A DNA stretch of 64,000 nt from Patiriisocius marinus (GCF_008974325.1 NZ_BKCG01000001.1:1-64000), one strand, 5' to 3'; positions 24,013 to 34,800 are shown, counted from the stretch's first letter. The notes: generated from the sequence alone by a model not told the origin. Numbers and translations: made by a program.

Positions 24013-24810
24013 TAGTATAGCTACATAGAAAATCGGAATACTTTCAACCCAAAAGGCTGCAAAGTATTCCGATTGTTTTTTCTTAGAAATAAGGATTACA
24101 AATCCTAAAACTACACATGTGATACTCAATGCAGAAATATGCTTGGCTGAAATCACATCTTTAAAACCTTCTAATAGTATGGTGAAAACTATTAGCCCTA
24201 TCCCAAATATTTTAGTCTTATTAATTCCCCATTGCTGCGGCATTGTACCTAATGCTAATTCATCAAATTTCAAATCTCTAATTTCAAAAGGAATCATTAA
24301 CGCAAGTACAAGTACTATTCGTTGTGTAAATGTTAACCAAACATCTGTATCAAAAGGAACTCCATTCTCAAGTGAAGGCAATACACAAGTAACACCAGCC
24401 CATACAATTGCAACTATAACAACTTTTATTCCTGCTAAAGTTCGTAAACTAGTCTTCCTAAACAATGGGACAGCATAGAAAAAAGTAAGCGCACTTAAAG
24501 CAACCCCACCCACTATCGTTTTAAAATCTATGTGGAACAAACAATACAGAAATAAACAAAAGCTTACAAAAGAGAATGCCTGTATTGCCTGTAATGAATT
24601 TGTCAAACTTCTATGGTGCAATCCAGCAGCTTTAGCATATTTAACAAAATTGTATCCAGAAATTGTCGCAAAAAAAACAAGACCGTAAAAGTAAATACTT
24701 AAACTAGAATTAAACTCAAGAGACCACACTTTTACAAAACTTGTAACAGCAAGCGCCACATGGATACTTGACTTTATATAAAAATCTACTATATTTTTTA
24801 TAATTCGCAC
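23986..24810 (-). CDS. UbiA-like polytopic membrane protein
   Basis: The 274-residue protein has about seven to nine hydrophobic spans. The second UbiA motif is present as PFEIRDLKFDELALGTMPQQ (about residues 176-195). The first motif (NDxxDxxxD) is replaced by NFVKYAKAAG, without the aspartates. It may therefore be an inactive or different prenyltransferase-like protein. It overlaps the anti-sigma gene's 3' end by 27 bp and has a 356-bp intergenic region upstream. Function not assigned. Confidence 0.72.
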   Translation of the reverse strand: MRIIKNIVDFYIKSSIHVALAVTSFVKVWSLEFNSSLSIYFYGLVFFATISGYNFVKYAKAAGLHHRSLTNSLQAIQAFSFVSFCLFLYCLFHIDFKTIVGGVALSALTFFYAVPLFRKTSLRTLAGIKVVIVAIVWAGVTCVLPSLENGVPFDTDVWLTFTQRIVLVLALMIPFEIRDLKFDELALGTMPQQWGINKTKIFGIGLIVFTILLEGFKDVISAKHISALSITCVVLGFVILISKKKQSEYFAAFWVESIPIFYVAILLLFSHFLF

Positions 24811-25166
24811 TTCGTAAAATTAGTTATTACAAATGAAGTAGTAACATTATAATCAATTCGTTTAGCATAAAAGCGATATCAAAATAAGTCCATTCCTCGC
24901 AAAAGCCAACAATAGATACTAGTTCGCTCCTATTCACATTAATAGTTGGTACTTGACAAAAATGGATTACTCTTTCAGTGTTGTTAGTAACCTCGTATTT
25001 CGGTTGAAAAGTTATGATTTTAGTTCGTTAAAACGCGGTTCAATTAATTCAAATAAGTTGTATTTTTGAAACCCGTTTAAAAAGGTGGTTTTTATTTAAA
25101 ATTTCCGAAGTAAAACGACTATAACAATACGTTTAATTAACTGTATCTCCACATAGAAAAAGTACT
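24811..25166. other. Intergenic region upstream of gcvP, no gene seen
   Basis: The 356 bp between the divergent UbiA-like gene and gcvP hold a likely -7 box TATTTTTG (25061-25068) and an AAAATTTCCGAAGTA motif (about 25098-25112). I looked for a glycine riboswitch but saw no convincing conserved core. No ORF or RNA gene is supported. Confidence 0.6.
25061..25068 (+). promoter_or_regulatory. -7 box TATTTTTG, candidate gcvP promoter
   Basis: TATTTTTG matches TAnnTTTG and would give a leader of about 95 nt before the gcvP ATG. Confidence 0.4.
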
Positions 25167-28016
25167 ATGAATACTGACTCATTTGCTCTTAGACATATAG
25201 GACCTCGTAGAAAGGACCTTGACAAAATGCTCAAAACCGTGGGTGTTGAAACTATTGATCAACTCATTTTTGAAACTATCCCCGATGATATCCGTCTTGA
25301 AAAAGATATAAAACTTGACACTGCAATGAGTGAACAAGAGTATCTTGAACACATTACGGAGTTATCTTCTAAAAACCAAGTTTTTAAAACATATATAGGT
25401 TTAGGATATCATCAATCGATAACACCCCCTGTTATACAAAGAAATATTCTTGAAAATCCAGGTTGGTATACCGCATACACTCCTTATCAAGCCGAAATAG
25501 CACAAGGTAGACTTGAAGCACTATTAAATTACCAAACAATGGTAACGGACTTAACAGGAATGGAACTTGCAAATGCTTCACTACTTGATGAAAGTACTGC
25601 TGCTGCTGAAGCAATGGCACTGTTATTTGCTGTAAGAGAAAGAGAACAAAAGAAAAACAACGCAAACAAGTTTTTTGTTAGCGAGGAAATTTTACCACAA
25701 ACTTTATCATTATTAGAAACTCGCTCTACACCTATTGGTGTTGAATTGGTTATTGGTAATCATGAAGATTTTGATTTTTCAGAGGAATTTTTTGGAGCTA
25801 TCCTTCAATATCCAGGAAAAAGCGGAAAAGTTCACGACTATAAATCGTTTGTAGCAAAAGCAAATGACCACCAAATTAAAGTAGCAGTAGCAGCAGATAT
25901 TCTTAGCTTAGTAAAGCTAGAAGCACCAGGGAATTTTGGAGTTGATGTTGTTGTTGGAACTACACAGCGTTTTGGAATTCCACTTGGTTACGGTGGACCA
26001 CACGCAGCTTACTTTGCTACTAAAGAAGCTTACAAACGTAATATCCCAGGACGTATTATTGGTGTAACTAAAGATACTAATGGCAATCGTGCTTTGCGTA
26101 TGGCGCTTCAAACTAGAGAGCAACATATTAAAAGAGACAAAGCGACAAGTAATATTTGTACTGCTCAAGTTTTACTAGCGGTAATGGCAGGTATGTATGG
26201 TGTTTATCACGGACCAAACGGTTTAGAATATATCGCTTCTAAAGTACATAACCACGCAGCTACATTAGCAGATGCATTAGAAAAATTAGGATTATATCAA
26301 GCTAATGAAACATACTTCGATACAATCGCTATAAAAACAGATGCCACTAAAATTAAGTTTTTATCTGAAGCAAAAGAAATTAACTTTTACTACCCAGATG
26401 ACGAAACGGTTGCTATTTCTATTAACGAAACAACAACACTTAAAGACCTTAACAAAATTGTAGCTCTCTTTGCTGAAGCTACAAATAAAGATTCTTTTAA
26501 AATTACAGATATTAAAGAAGGAACTGGAATTCCAGAAAGTATAGCAAGACATAGTGCTTTTTTAACTAATGATGTCTTTAACAGCTACCACAGTGAAACG
26601 GAGCTAATGCGTTACATCAAGCGCTTAGAACGTAAAGACCTTGCGTTAAATCATTCTATGATTTCTTTAGGTAGCTGTACAATGAAACTTAATGCAGCTG
26701 CAGAAATGCTTCCATTGAGTGACCCTATGTGGGGTAATATGCACCCATTTGTCCCAACAGAACAAGCAGGTGGATACCAATTTATGCTTAAAAAATTAGA
26801 AGAGCAATTAACTGAAATCACTGGTTTTGCAGGAACTTCATTACAACCTAACAGTGGTGCTCAAGGTGAGTATGCAGGACTCATGGTTATTAGAGCTTAC
26901 CACGAATCTCGTGGAGATACTCATAGAAACATCTGCTTAATTCCATCTTCTGCTCACGGAACAAATCCTGCAAGTGCTGTTATGGCAGGAATGAAGGTAG
27001 TTGTTACTAAAGCTACTGAAGAAGGAAATATTGATGTTGATGATCTAAGAGCAAAAGCTGAAGAACACAAAGACAATCTTGCTGCATTGATGGTAACATA
27101 CCCATCAACACACGGAGTTTATGAAAGTGCAATTAAAGAAATTACAAGCTTGATTCACGATAATGGTGGTCAAGTATATATGGATGGTGCAAATATGAAC
27201 GCACAAGTAGCCCTAACTAATCCAGGAGCCATTGGCGCAGATGTTTGTCACTTAAACTTACACAAAACCTTTGCTATTCCTCACGGAGGAGGTGGACCCG
27301 GTGTAGGCCCAATATGTGTAGCAAAACAATTAGTCCCATTTTTACCAACTAACCCAGTAATTGAAACTGGTGGTGACCACGCTATTACCGCTATCTCAGG
27401 AGCACCTTGGGGAAGCGCATTAGCCTGTTTAATTAGCTATGCTTACATATGCATGTTAGGAGAAAATGGACTAAAAAAATCGACTCAGTATGCTATTTTA
27501 AATGCAAACTATATTAAAGAGCGCTTAAAAGGATCTTACGAAGTATTATATGCTGGAGAAAGAGGTCGCGCAGCTCACGAAATGATTATTGACTGTCGTC
27601 CATTTAAAGCAAACGGAATCGAAGTAGTTGATATCGCTAAGCGTTTAATGGATTATGGATTCCATGCACCTACAGTTTCATTCCCAGTTGCAGGAACTAT
27701 GATGATTGAACCTACCGAAAGCGAAAGTGTTGAAGAACTTGATCGTTTTTGTGAAGCTATGATTTCTATTAGAAAAGAAATTGATGCCTCAAATAAAGAT
27801 GAAGCAAACAACTTATTAAAAAACGCACCACATACACAAGCAATGCTCACAGCAGACACTTGGGAGTTCCCTTACACAAGGCAACAAGCTGCATTTCCAT
27901 TAGAATATGTAAGCGACAATAAATTTTGGCCAAGTGTTAGACGTGTTGACGATGCATACGGTGACCGAAACTTAATCTGTACTTGCGCACCAATCGAAGC
28001 TTACATGGAGGCATAG
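25167..28016 (+). CDS. gcvP: Glycine dehydrogenase (decarboxylating), P-protein
   Basis: The 949-residue single-chain P-protein decarboxylates glycine in the glycine cleavage system. The PLP-binding [16 protein letters not shown] motif is near residues 697-712, with K700 the Schiff-base lysine. It has the N-terminal [18 protein letters not shown] opening and the internal duplicated halves of the one-chain type ([15 protein letters not shown]). The other glycine cleavage genes (gcvT, gcvH) are not in the window. A strong terminator follows. Confidence 0.96.
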   Translation: MNTDSFALRHIGPRRKDLDKMLKTVGVETIDQLIFETIPDDIRLEKDIKLDTAMSEQEYLEHITELSSKNQVFKTYIGLGYHQSITPPVIQRNILENPGWYTAYTPYQAEIAQGRLEALLNYQTMVTDLTGMELANASLLDESTAAAEAMALLFAVREREQKKNNANKFFVSEEILPQTLSLLETRSTPIGVELVIGNHEDFDFSEEFFGAILQYPGKSGKVHDYKSFVAKANDHQIKVAVAADILSLVKLEAPGNFGVDVVVGTTQRFGIPLGYGGPHAAYFATKEAYKRNIPGRIIGVTKDTNGNRALRMALQTREQHIKRDKATSNICTAQVLLAVMAGMYGVYHGPNGLEYIASKVHNHAATLADALEKLGLYQANETYFDTIAIKTDATKIKFLSEAKEINFYYPDDETVAISINETTTLKDLNKIVALFAEATNKDSFKITDIKEGTGIPESIARHSAFLTNDVFNSYHSETELMRYIKRLERKDLALNHSMISLGSCTMKLNAAAEMLPLSDPMWGNMHPFVPTEQAGGYQFMLKKLEEQLTEITGFAGTSLQPNSGAQGEYAGLMVIRAYHESRGDTHRNICLIPSSAHGTNPASAVMAGMKVVVTKATEEGNIDVDDLRAKAEEHKDNLAALMVTYPSTHGVYESAIKEITSLIHDNGGQVYMDGANMNAQVALTNPGAIGADVCHLNLHKTFAIPHGGGGPGVGPICVAKQLVPFLPTNPVIETGGDHAITAISGAPWGSALACLISYAYICMLGENGLKKSTQYAILNANYIKERLKGSYEVLYAGERGRAAHEMIIDCRPFKANGIEVVDIAKRLMDYGFHAPTVSFPVAGTMMIEPTESESVEELDRFCEAMISIRKEIDASNKDEANNLLKNAPHTQAMLTADTWEFPYTRQQAAFPLEYVSDNKFWPSVRRVDDAYGDRNLICTCAPIEAYMEA

Positions 28017-28033
28017 CCGAAATGTTATTTTTC

Positions 28034-28071
28034 CAAATCCTCATTTTAAGCCGTTTAAAATGAGGATTTTC
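28034..28071 (+). terminator. Rho-independent terminator after gcvP
   Basis: AAATCCTCATTTTAA-GCCG-TTTAAAATGAGGATTT forms a long near-perfect stem, followed by TTTCGATTT. It lies directly after the gcvP stop. Confidence 0.82.
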
Positions 28072-28177
28072 GATTTATTCGGATAAATATTATCAATATC
28101 TAAAAGTGAATACATTTCACTAGTTTTTAAGACGGTTAAACAACTGTTTTAAGTAATTTAGCCAAAAACCAAGTACT

Positions 28178-29239
28178 ATGAGTGTTACCATCACTGGCAT
28201 AGGAAGCTATATCCCCCAAGGTGTTGCTGCCAATAAAGATTTTAAAAACCACGATTTTCGTAATCAAGACGGATCAAAATTTGGTCAAGAAAACGACGTG
28301 ATTATTGAAAAATTCAAAGCTATTACTGGTATTGAGGAACGTCGTTACATTAAAGACGAACTTACAACTAGCAGTATTGCAGCAATTGCAGCACAAAATG
28401 CAATTGACAATGCTGGAATTGATATTGAAACTATAGATTATATTATTGTAGCACATAACTATGGCGATATAAAACACGGTGATTTACAAAGTGACACTGT
28501 ACCTAGTTTAGCTTCAAGAGTAAAACACTTATTACGTATTAAAAATCCTTATTGCGTTGCTTACGACATGCTTTTTGGTTGCCCTGGATGGGTTGAATCT
28601 ATGATACAAGCCAATGCTTTTATCAAAGCAGGAATGGCTAAAAAATGTTTAGTGATTGGCGCTGAAGCACTATCAAGAGTTGTTGATCCTCATGATAGAG
28701 ATTCAATGATTTACAGTGACGGAGCTGGAGCAGCAGTCGTTGAAAAAAGTGAAGAAGAAAACACTGGAATTATAACTCATAAAAGTGCCACTTATACTTA
28801 TGATGAAGCACACTTTATTTACTTTGGAGAAAGTAATAATCAAGAAATAACTGATCGCCGTAAATACATTAAAATGTACGGCCGTAAAATTTACAACTTT
28901 GCATTAACCAATGTATCTGAAGCAATGAAGGCCTGTTTTGACGAGAGCGGTTATGATATTAAGGACTTAAAGAAAGTACTTATACATCAAGCAAACGAAA
29001 AAATGGATGAGGCTATCCTTAAACGTTTTTACGAACTATATTCTATGGAAATGCCTGATGGTATTATGCCAATGACTATTGACAAATTAGGTAACTCGAG
29101 CGTAGCAACAGTACCTACCCTATTCGATTTAATAATGAAAGGGCGATTACCTGGACACGAAATAAACAAAGGAGACATTATAATGTTTGCTAGTGTTGGA
29201 GCAGGAATGAACATTAATGCAATGGTTTATAAAGTATAA
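28178..29239 (+). CDS. FabH-like 3-oxoacyl-ACP synthase III family protein
   Basis: The 353-residue thiolase-fold protein has the catalytic triad of ketoacyl synthase III: C135 in AYDMLFGCPG, H270 in LIHQANE, N306 in KLGNSSVAT. It is longer than housekeeping FabH (about 320) and carries an insertion around residues 195-225. It is followed 2 bp later by a methyltransferase and then a glycosyltransferase, so it may act in a specialised lipid or envelope pathway rather than bulk fatty acid synthesis. This assignment is inference from the neighbourhood. Confidence 0.88.
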   Translation: MSVTITGIGSYIPQGVAANKDFKNHDFRNQDGSKFGQENDVIIEKFKAITGIEERRYIKDELTTSSIAAIAAQNAIDNAGIDIETIDYIIVAHNYGDIKHGDLQSDTVPSLASRVKHLLRIKNPYCVAYDMLFGCPGWVESMIQANAFIKAGMAKKCLVIGAEALSRVVDPHDRDSMIYSDGAGAAVVEKSEEENTGIITHKSATYTYDEAHFIYFGESNNQEITDRRKYIKMYGRKIYNFALTNVSEAMKACFDESGYDIKDLKKVLIHQANEKMDEAILKRFYELYSMEMPDGIMPMTIDKLGNSSVATVPTLFDLIMKGRLPGHEINKGDIIMFASVGAGMNINAMVYKV

Positions 29240-29241
29240 AG

Positions 29242-29763
29242 ATGTACGAAGGTAAATACCCGAAAAAAAGATATAAAATTACCAAAGCATTTTTAGAAAA
29301 GCATGCAACCACAGATGATCGTATTTTAGATTTAGGGATTCCAAATCCATTTTCTGAAATATTAAAATCTGAAGGATATAACATTTCAAACACCAAAGGT
29401 GAAGATTTAGACCTTACCACAGATGCAGTAACTACAGAAGAGTTTGATGTAGTTACAGCCTTTGAAATCTTTGAACATTTAGTGTCCCCTTTCAATGTAT
29501 TGAACGACATTAAAACTAATAAACTAATAGCATCAATCCCATTAAAACTTTGGTTCGCTTCAGCTTATAGAAGTAAAACAGATGAATGGGATAGACATTA
29601 TCACGAATTTGAAGATTGGCAATTTGATTGGCTTTTGGAAAAGTCTGGGTGGCGTATAAAAGACAGTGTTAAGTTTACAAATCCAGTTAAGAAAATTGGT
29701 TTTAGACCAATTCTTCGTAGATTCACTCCTCGATATTATCTTATATATGCAGAGAGAGTTTGA
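29242..29763 (+). CDS. Class I SAM-dependent methyltransferase-like protein
   Basis: The 173-residue protein has a class I methyltransferase core: DDRILDLGIPNPFSEILKSE (motif I, with an altered glycine pattern), EFDVVTAFEIFEHLVSPFNV (motif III-IV) and a C-terminal RPILRRFTPRYYLIYAERV segment. It is short for a complete methyltransferase and the motif I loop is atypical, so activity is not certain. It begins 2 bp after the FabH-like gene and overlaps the glycosyltransferase gene start. Confidence 0.8.
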   Translation: MYEGKYPKKRYKITKAFLEKHATTDDRILDLGIPNPFSEILKSEGYNISNTKGEDLDLTTDAVTTEEFDVVTAFEIFEHLVSPFNVLNDIKTNKLIASIPLKLWFASAYRSKTDEWDRHYHEFEDWQFDWLLEKSGWRIKDSVKFTNPVKKIGFRPILRRFTPRYYLIYAERV

Positions 29764-30608
29764 AAATTTGTATCATCATACCCGTACATAACGAAGAAGT
29801 ATACCTCCCACAAATGCTTGATTCAATAGTTGCACAAACTATAAAGCCCAATCAAGTACTTATCGTGAATGATAACTCAACTGATGGAAGCCAAGAAATA
29901 ATTGATGGCTATTCTTCAAATCATTCATTTATTACATCGATTCATAATATTTCAGAAGACACACACATTCCTGGAGCTAAAATAATCAACGCCTTTTATA
30001 AGGGTTTTGAAACTATAACTGAAGATTTTGATTTAATAGGAAAATTTGATGCCGACCTTATTTTACCAAATGATTATTTTGAAAAGATCATCGCACTTTT
30101 TAAAGAGGATGAAAAAGTAGGAATCGCTGGTGGTAATCTATACATCAAAGAAAATGATACTTGGGTTTTTGAAGCTATTTCAGAAAAAACAAAAGTAAGA
30201 GGTCCTATAAAACTCTATCGAAAAGCCTGTTTTGAGCAAATAGGCGGTTTAAAAAAATCTATTGGCTGGGATACCGTTGATGGAATGCTTGCACAATTTC
30301 ACGGTTGGATTATTTCTACTGACACAACTGCGCACGTAAAGCACTTAAAATCTACAGGAGAAAAATATATTAAAACAGCACTTTTTAAACAAGGAGAAGC
30401 TTTTTATAAAATGCGCTATTCTAAAAATTTAGCTCGTATTGCTGCACTCAAATTAGCAATAGCAAAGAATGATTTTTCGGCATATTTTAACTGCATGCGA
30501 GGATTTGATAACGCTAAAAAAACTTCTTTAAAACGCATTGTCACTAAAGAAGAAGGTGATTTTATAAACAAAACACGCTGGCAAGGAATTAAAAAGAAAA
30601 TACTATAA
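29760..30608 (+). CDS. Family 2 glycosyltransferase
   Basis: The 282-residue protein starts with TTG at 29,760, overlapping the previous stop (TTGA), giving MKICIIIPVHNEEVYLPQML. It has the GT-A core: IVNDNSTDGSQEI, KFDADLILPNDYF (DxD-like DAD) and a GWDTVDGMLAQFHGW loop. It lacks membrane spans, so the acceptor is likely on the cytoplasmic side. It should be translated with the two genes upstream as one operon. Confidence 0.88.
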   Translation: MKICIIIPVHNEEVYLPQMLDSIVAQTIKPNQVLIVNDNSTDGSQEIIDGYSSNHSFITSIHNISEDTHIPGAKIINAFYKGFETITEDFDLIGKFDADLILPNDYFEKIIALFKEDEKVGIAGGNLYIKENDTWVFEAISEKTKVRGPIKLYRKACFEQIGGLKKSIGWDTVDGMLAQFHGWIISTDTTAHVKHLKSTGEKYIKTALFKQGEAFYKMRYSKNLARIAALKLAIAKNDFSAYFNCMRGFDNAKKTSLKRIVTKEEGDFINKTRWQGIKKKIL

Positions 30609-30641
30609 CGAAGCGTTAACACATAGCACTATAAATAATTG

Positions 30642-30649
30642 TAATTTTG
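30642..30649 (+). promoter_or_regulatory. -7 box TAATTTTG upstream of alkaline phosphatase
   Basis: TAATTTTG matches TAnnTTTG, ending 22 bp before the ATG at 30,672. It would give the phosphatase a promoter separate from the glycosyltransferase operon. Confidence 0.5.
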
Positions 30650-30671
30650 ATTTTTAATAAACCGAAATCTG

Positions 30672-31781
30672 ATGCGATTAAAAATTTATCACGTTTTAGC
30701 CTTAGCTCTAGTTTTTAGCACATTAAGCTGTAAAGTTTCTACAGAAGCTACAACAACTCCTAATTCAGAAGTTTCTGAAACCAATCAAGATAAACCTTTA
30801 AACATTATTCTTCTTATTGGTGATGGAATGGGATTAAGTGAAGTTTCAGCGAGCTATTATTACAACGAAAACAAACCTAATTTTGATAGGTTTGAAACAA
30901 TAGGCTTAATTAAAACAAGTGCAGCAAGCCATCTTATCACAGATAGTGCAGCAAGTGCAACAGCATACGCTACGGGTGTTTCTACTTACAATGGAGCAAT
31001 TAGTGTAGACCAAGATACAGTTGCCATAAAAACAATTGTAGAGCATTTAATACCTCGTAACATAAGTACAGGACTCATATCAACATCGTCAGTGGTTCAC
31101 GCAACTCCCGCTAGTTTTTATGCACACGTTAAAAAACGCAGAATGTACGACGATATCGCTGCCGCTCTACCTACTTCAAACATCGACTTTATAGCTGGAG
31201 GTGGTGATGATTTTTTTGACAACAGAAACGACAAAAGAAAATTATACAATGAACTTGTAGAAAATGGTTACGAAGTTCACACAAAACAACTCCCAACAAC
31301 AGTTGGAGACAAAAAACAAGCTATCATTCTTGCTCCTGATGGAATGCCAAAAATGATTGAAGGACGAGGAGATTATCTGCCAAACGCTACTAAACTAGCT
31401 CTTGAAAAACTTTCAAAAAACCCTAACGGTTTTTTTTTAATGGTAGAAGGATCTCAAATTGATTGGGGTGGACATAACAACGAAGCTGATTATCTAATTA
31501 GTGAACTAATCGATTTTGACAATACAATTGGTGTTGCTTTAGATTTTGCTAAAAACAATTCAAACACGTTAGTTATTGTTACTGCAGACCACGAAACAGG
31601 TGGATTTACATTATCTGCAGATGGAAAAGACTATAACAAAATTAAACCTACGTTTTCTACAAGTGGACATTCTGGAACATTAGTACCCGTTTTTGCAAAA
31701 GGCCCTGGAGAAAATAACTTTAATGGAATTTTTAAAAACACAGAGCTATTTAACAAAATGCTACAGTTGTTTGATAAATAA
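30672..31781 (+). CDS. Alkaline phosphatase lipoprotein
   Basis: The 369-residue protein has a lipobox signal ending LSC (C20). The alkaline phosphatase core has LIGDGMG (D51), nucleophile S92 in TDSAAS, HNNEADYL, VTADHETGG and SGHSGTLVPVFAKGPG for the metal ligands. It should release phosphate from monoesters in the periplasm or outer surface. The gene stands alone; a 63-bp gap precedes mlaE. Confidence 0.93.
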   Translation: MRLKIYHVLALALVFSTLSCKVSTEATTTPNSEVSETNQDKPLNIILLIGDGMGLSEVSASYYYNENKPNFDRFETIGLIKTSAASHLITDSAASATAYATGVSTYNGAISVDQDTVAIKTIVEHLIPRNISTGLISTSSVVHATPASFYAHVKKRRMYDDIAAALPTSNIDFIAGGGDDFFDNRNDKRKLYNELVENGYEVHTKQLPTTVGDKKQAIILAPDGMPKMIEGRGDYLPNATKLALEKLSKNPNGFFLMVEGSQIDWGGHNNEADYLISELIDFDNTIGVALDFAKNNSNTLVIVTADHETGGFTLSADGKDYNKIKPTFSTSGHSGTLVPVFAKGPGENNFNGIFKNTELFNKMLQLFDK

Positions 31782-31844
31782 AATACATTAAAAGTAGCTT
31801 AACAAACGTACCGCAATAATTTAGTACCTTCGTAGTACAACCAT

Positions 31845-32582
31845 ATGGGATATTTAGAGGACATAGGAACTTATTTTTTAATGCTTAAACGCACTTTTAG
31901 CAGTTTCACTAAAGGATCGGTTTTAAGAGAACTTATATTTAAAGAGATAGATGATCTAATCATTGGATCTCTAGGTATCGTAGGTTTTATAGGTTTTTTT
32001 GTTGGTGGTGTAATTACATTACAAACAGCATTAAACTTAACAAATCCATTAATACCTAAAACACTTATTGGTTTTGCAACAAGACAGTCTATAATGCTAG
32101 AGTTTGCCCCTACATTTATTTCCATAATTATGGCAGGAAAAGTAGGGTCATTTATAACATCAAGCATAGGATCAATGAGGGTAACCGAACAAATTGACGC
32201 CCTTGAAGTAATGGGAATTAACTCATTAAATTATTTAGTATTTCCGAAGATAATCGCTATGCTTATGTTCCCCTTCTTAATAGCCATTGCTATGTTTTTA
32301 GGAATGACCGGAGGACTTTTAGCAGGTGTTTATGGAGGTTTTGTATCTATGGACGAGTTTGTAATGGGACTACAACAAGATTTTATTCCATTCCACTTAG
32401 CATATGCATTTATTAAAACATTCATTTTTGCCTTTATACTAGCAACCGTACCATCGTGGCATGGATATTATATGAAAGGTGGTGCACTTGAAGTAGGAAA
32501 AGCGAGCACAAAAAGTTTTGTTTGGACCAGTGTACTTATCATACTTGCTAATTATATTATCACCCAAATGCTTTTAAGTTAA
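31845..32582 (+). CDS. mlaE: MlaE-family ABC transporter permease
   Basis: The 245-residue integral membrane protein has the DUF140/MlaE features: GVITLQTALNL, MAGKVGSFITSSIGSMRVTE, EQIDALEVMGINSLNYLVFP and about five membrane spans. It is the permease of a retrograde phospholipid/lipid transport system at the inner membrane. Its stop overlaps the ATPase start (TTAATGATA), so the two are translationally coupled. No MlaD or MCE-domain gene is in the window. Confidence 0.93.
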   Translation: MGYLEDIGTYFLMLKRTFSSFTKGSVLRELIFKEIDDLIIGSLGIVGFIGFFVGGVITLQTALNLTNPLIPKTLIGFATRQSIMLEFAPTFISIIMAGKVGSFITSSIGSMRVTEQIDALEVMGINSLNYLVFPKIIAMLMFPFLIAIAMFLGMTGGLLAGVYGGFVSMDEFVMGLQQDFIPFHLAYAFIKTFIFAFILATVPSWHGYYMKGGALEVGKASTKSFVWTSVLIILANYIITQMLLS

Positions 32583-33340
32583 TGATAGAAGTTGAAAACA
32601 TAAAAAAACGCTTTGGCGATCAAGAAGTACTTAAAGGTATATCAACCATTTTTGAGAAAGGAAAAACCAACTTAATTATTGGACAAAGTGGTAGTGGTAA
32701 ATCTGTAATGTTAAAATGCCTAATTGGCTTATTTAAGCCCGAAGGAGGACGTATTTTATTTGACGGCAAATCAATCCAAGACATGAACGATGAGCAACAG
32801 AGAGTGCTCCGTGAAGAAATTGGGATGCTTTTTCAAGGTGGCGCATTATTCGACTCTATGACTATCGAAGAAAATGTAATGTTTCCGCTTCGAATGTTTA
32901 CAAACCAGAAAAAAAGCGAGATGATTGATCGCGTTAACGAGGTGTTAAGCAGAGTGAATCTAGAAGGAAATAACAAAAAATTTCCAGCCGAAATATCTGG
33001 CGGAATGCAAAAGCGAGTTTCAATAGCACGCGCTATCGTTAACAGACCTAAATACCTATTTTGTGATGAACCTAACTCAGGTTTAGATCCAAAAACAGCA
33101 ACAGTAATTGACAATCTGATTCAAGAAATTACACACGAGTTTGATATTACTACCGTAGTGGTAACACACGATATGAACTCCGTCATGGAAATAGGCGAAC
33201 GCATCAACTTTTTGAAAAATGGATTATTAGTTTGGAAAGGAACCCAAGAGGATATTTTCAAAACCGACAATAAAGATGTAACAGACTTCGTGTACTCTTC
33301 AGATTTATTTAAAAAAATACGCGCTGTTCAAAATAAATAA
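32582..33340 (+). CDS. mlaF: MlaF-family ABC transporter ATPase
   Basis: The 252-residue ATPase has Walker A GQSGSGKS (34-41), the signature ISGGMQKRVSIARA (138-151), Walker B LFCDEPNSGLDP (159-170) and a switch histidine in VVTHDMNSV. The SGLDP form and adjacency to mlaE identify it as the lipid-transport ATPase. It overlaps mlaE by 1 bp. The convergent DUF389 gene ends 19 bp downstream, with no obvious terminator between. Confidence 0.95.
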   Translation: MIEVENIKKRFGDQEVLKGISTIFEKGKTNLIIGQSGSGKSVMLKCLIGLFKPEGGRILFDGKSIQDMNDEQQRVLREEIGMLFQGGALFDSMTIEENVMFPLRMFTNQKKSEMIDRVNEVLSRVNLEGNNKKFPAEISGGMQKRVSIARAIVNRPKYLFCDEPNSGLDPKTATVIDNLIQEITHEFDITTVVVTHDMNSVMEIGERINFLKNGLLVWKGTQEDIFKTDNKDVTDFVYSSDLFKKIRAVQNK

Positions 33341-33358
33341 GCTGTCAACTACTTTCTT

Positions 33359-34798
33359 TTACTTAGACATTTCTACAACTAGAAGGGTATCTAGCTTCAT
33401 ACGTATTTTTAAAATTTCAGAAATTTTAGCTGCGTTTACAGCTCTGTCTTTAGACTTAACAGCTTTATTCCAAGAAATATTAAAAACAGGAATAGTATCA
33501 ATTTTAGAAAAGTCAGTATTGATTCTTCTTGAAAAACCAAATGTTTCTAACCCCTCGTAAGTAATTTTCATTTCTTTACTCACCTCTTCAAACGGCACCG
33601 TTTCTTTTACACTAAGTCGTGCAACTTCATCCTCTAAAAAAGTAATACGCTCATCTTTATCCCTAATACGCTGCTCATTATTCACATACAACTCGCTTAA
33701 AATATCAGCTTTTAAACTCCCAGAAATACGCTCAGTCAACTCATCACTTTGATCAGTACCTTGATACACTCTTAAATCTACATCACCCAATTGGTCTGTT
33801 TCATGTAATTTTTTAATCCAAACTGAAATTTCATCTTGAGGCACAGGGCGACCAATCAAGTATATTTCAATCATTTTAGACTCATAATTTTGAGTAAACT
33901 TTACAACTTCAGCACCTTCATATTTTATTTGTGTATCTACAAACTCTTCAGCTTTATTGGTGAAAACTTCTTGATCTAACAATTTAATAAACAAATAAAT
34001 ACTTGGCACAATAACAATCAACGCTACTAATGACGCAATACGAGCAGTATTTTTTCTACGCTGACTATTTGCATATCTAACAAGTGGGAAACGTAAAATT
34101 TTTGCTACAATAAATGTTGCTAAGGCTATAAAAACAGCGTTAATTGAAAACAAATATAAGGCTCCACCAGCATAACTAAAATTGCCTACAGCAAGCCCAT
34201 AACCTACAGTACATAAAGGTGGCATTAATGCAGTTGCAATTGCAACACCAAAAATAACACTCGCTATAGTCCCGCTTTTTGTCTTTGCTACAATCAATCC
34301 TAATCCACCAAAAATAGCAACCAAAACATCTAATACTGTTGGATAAGTTCTAGCTACTAACTCAGCCGTCTCCTTTGTAAGTGGTGATACTGAAAAATAA
34401 AAAAAAGCTGTCATTACACTTAAAACTACCATTACGCCTAAATTAATAAACGAACGTTTCATGGTATCAACATCATTAATCGCCACTGATAATCCAATAC
34501 CCACAATTGGGCCCATTAATGGAGAAATAAGCATCGCTCCAATAACAACAGCAGCACTACTTACATTTAGCCCAATAGAGGCAACAAAGATGGAAAATAT
34601 CAAAATCCAAGCGGTATGCCCCTTGAAAGATATATCTTTTTTTACAGCCTCGATGGTGGCATCTCTATCTGTATCACTTTGGATATCGAAAAGTTCTATA
34701 AAAAAACTTTTAACACTCTCCCAAGCAGATAATTTCATATGTTCAAACTTCTCGTCCTGAGGAGTTGAAGGATTATCTTGTATATCGTTATTATCCAT
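33359..34798 (-). CDS. DUF389-family membrane protein
   Basis: The 479-residue protein has a soluble N-terminal helix, a block of about six spans (about residues 60-265, with SSAAVVIGAMLISPLMGPIV and GTIASVIFGVAIATALMPP) characteristic of DUF389 (TIGR00341-type) proteins, and a long C-terminal soluble region with a coiled segment (about 370-400). Function unknown. It lies 2 bp after the mannose-1-phosphate guanylyltransferase gene, so the two probably share a transcript. Confidence 0.85.
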   Translation of the reverse strand: MDNNDIQDNPSTPQDEKFEHMKLSAWESVKSFFIELFDIQSDTDRDATIEAVKKDISFKGHTAWILIFSIFVASIGLNVSSAAVVIGAMLISPLMGPIVGIGLSVAINDVDTMKRSFINLGVMVVLSVMTAFFYFSVSPLTKETAELVARTYPTVLDVLVAIFGGLGLIVAKTKSGTIASVIFGVAIATALMPPLCTVGYGLAVGNFSYAGGALYLFSINAVFIALATFIVAKILRFPLVRYANSQRRKNTARIASLVALIVIVPSIYLFIKLLDQEVFTNKAEEFVDTQIKYEGAEVVKFTQNYESKMIEIYLIGRPVPQDEISVWIKKLHETDQLGDVDLRVYQGTDQSDELTERISGSLKADILSELYVNNEQRIRDKDERITFLEDEVARLSVKETVPFEEVSKEMKITYEGLETFGFSRRINTDFSKIDTIPVFNISWNKAVKSKDRAVNAAKISEILKIRMKLDTLLVVEMSK

Positions 34799-34800
34799 TC

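Noticed and set aside
24811..25166. Glycine riboswitch before gcvP
   Set aside because: The leader lacks a recognisable conserved glycine-aptamer core; only the promoter box and a short motif are supported.
34461..34760. Plus-strand 99-codon frame in the DUF389 gene
   Set aside because: A shadow of hydrophobic codons on the opposite strand.
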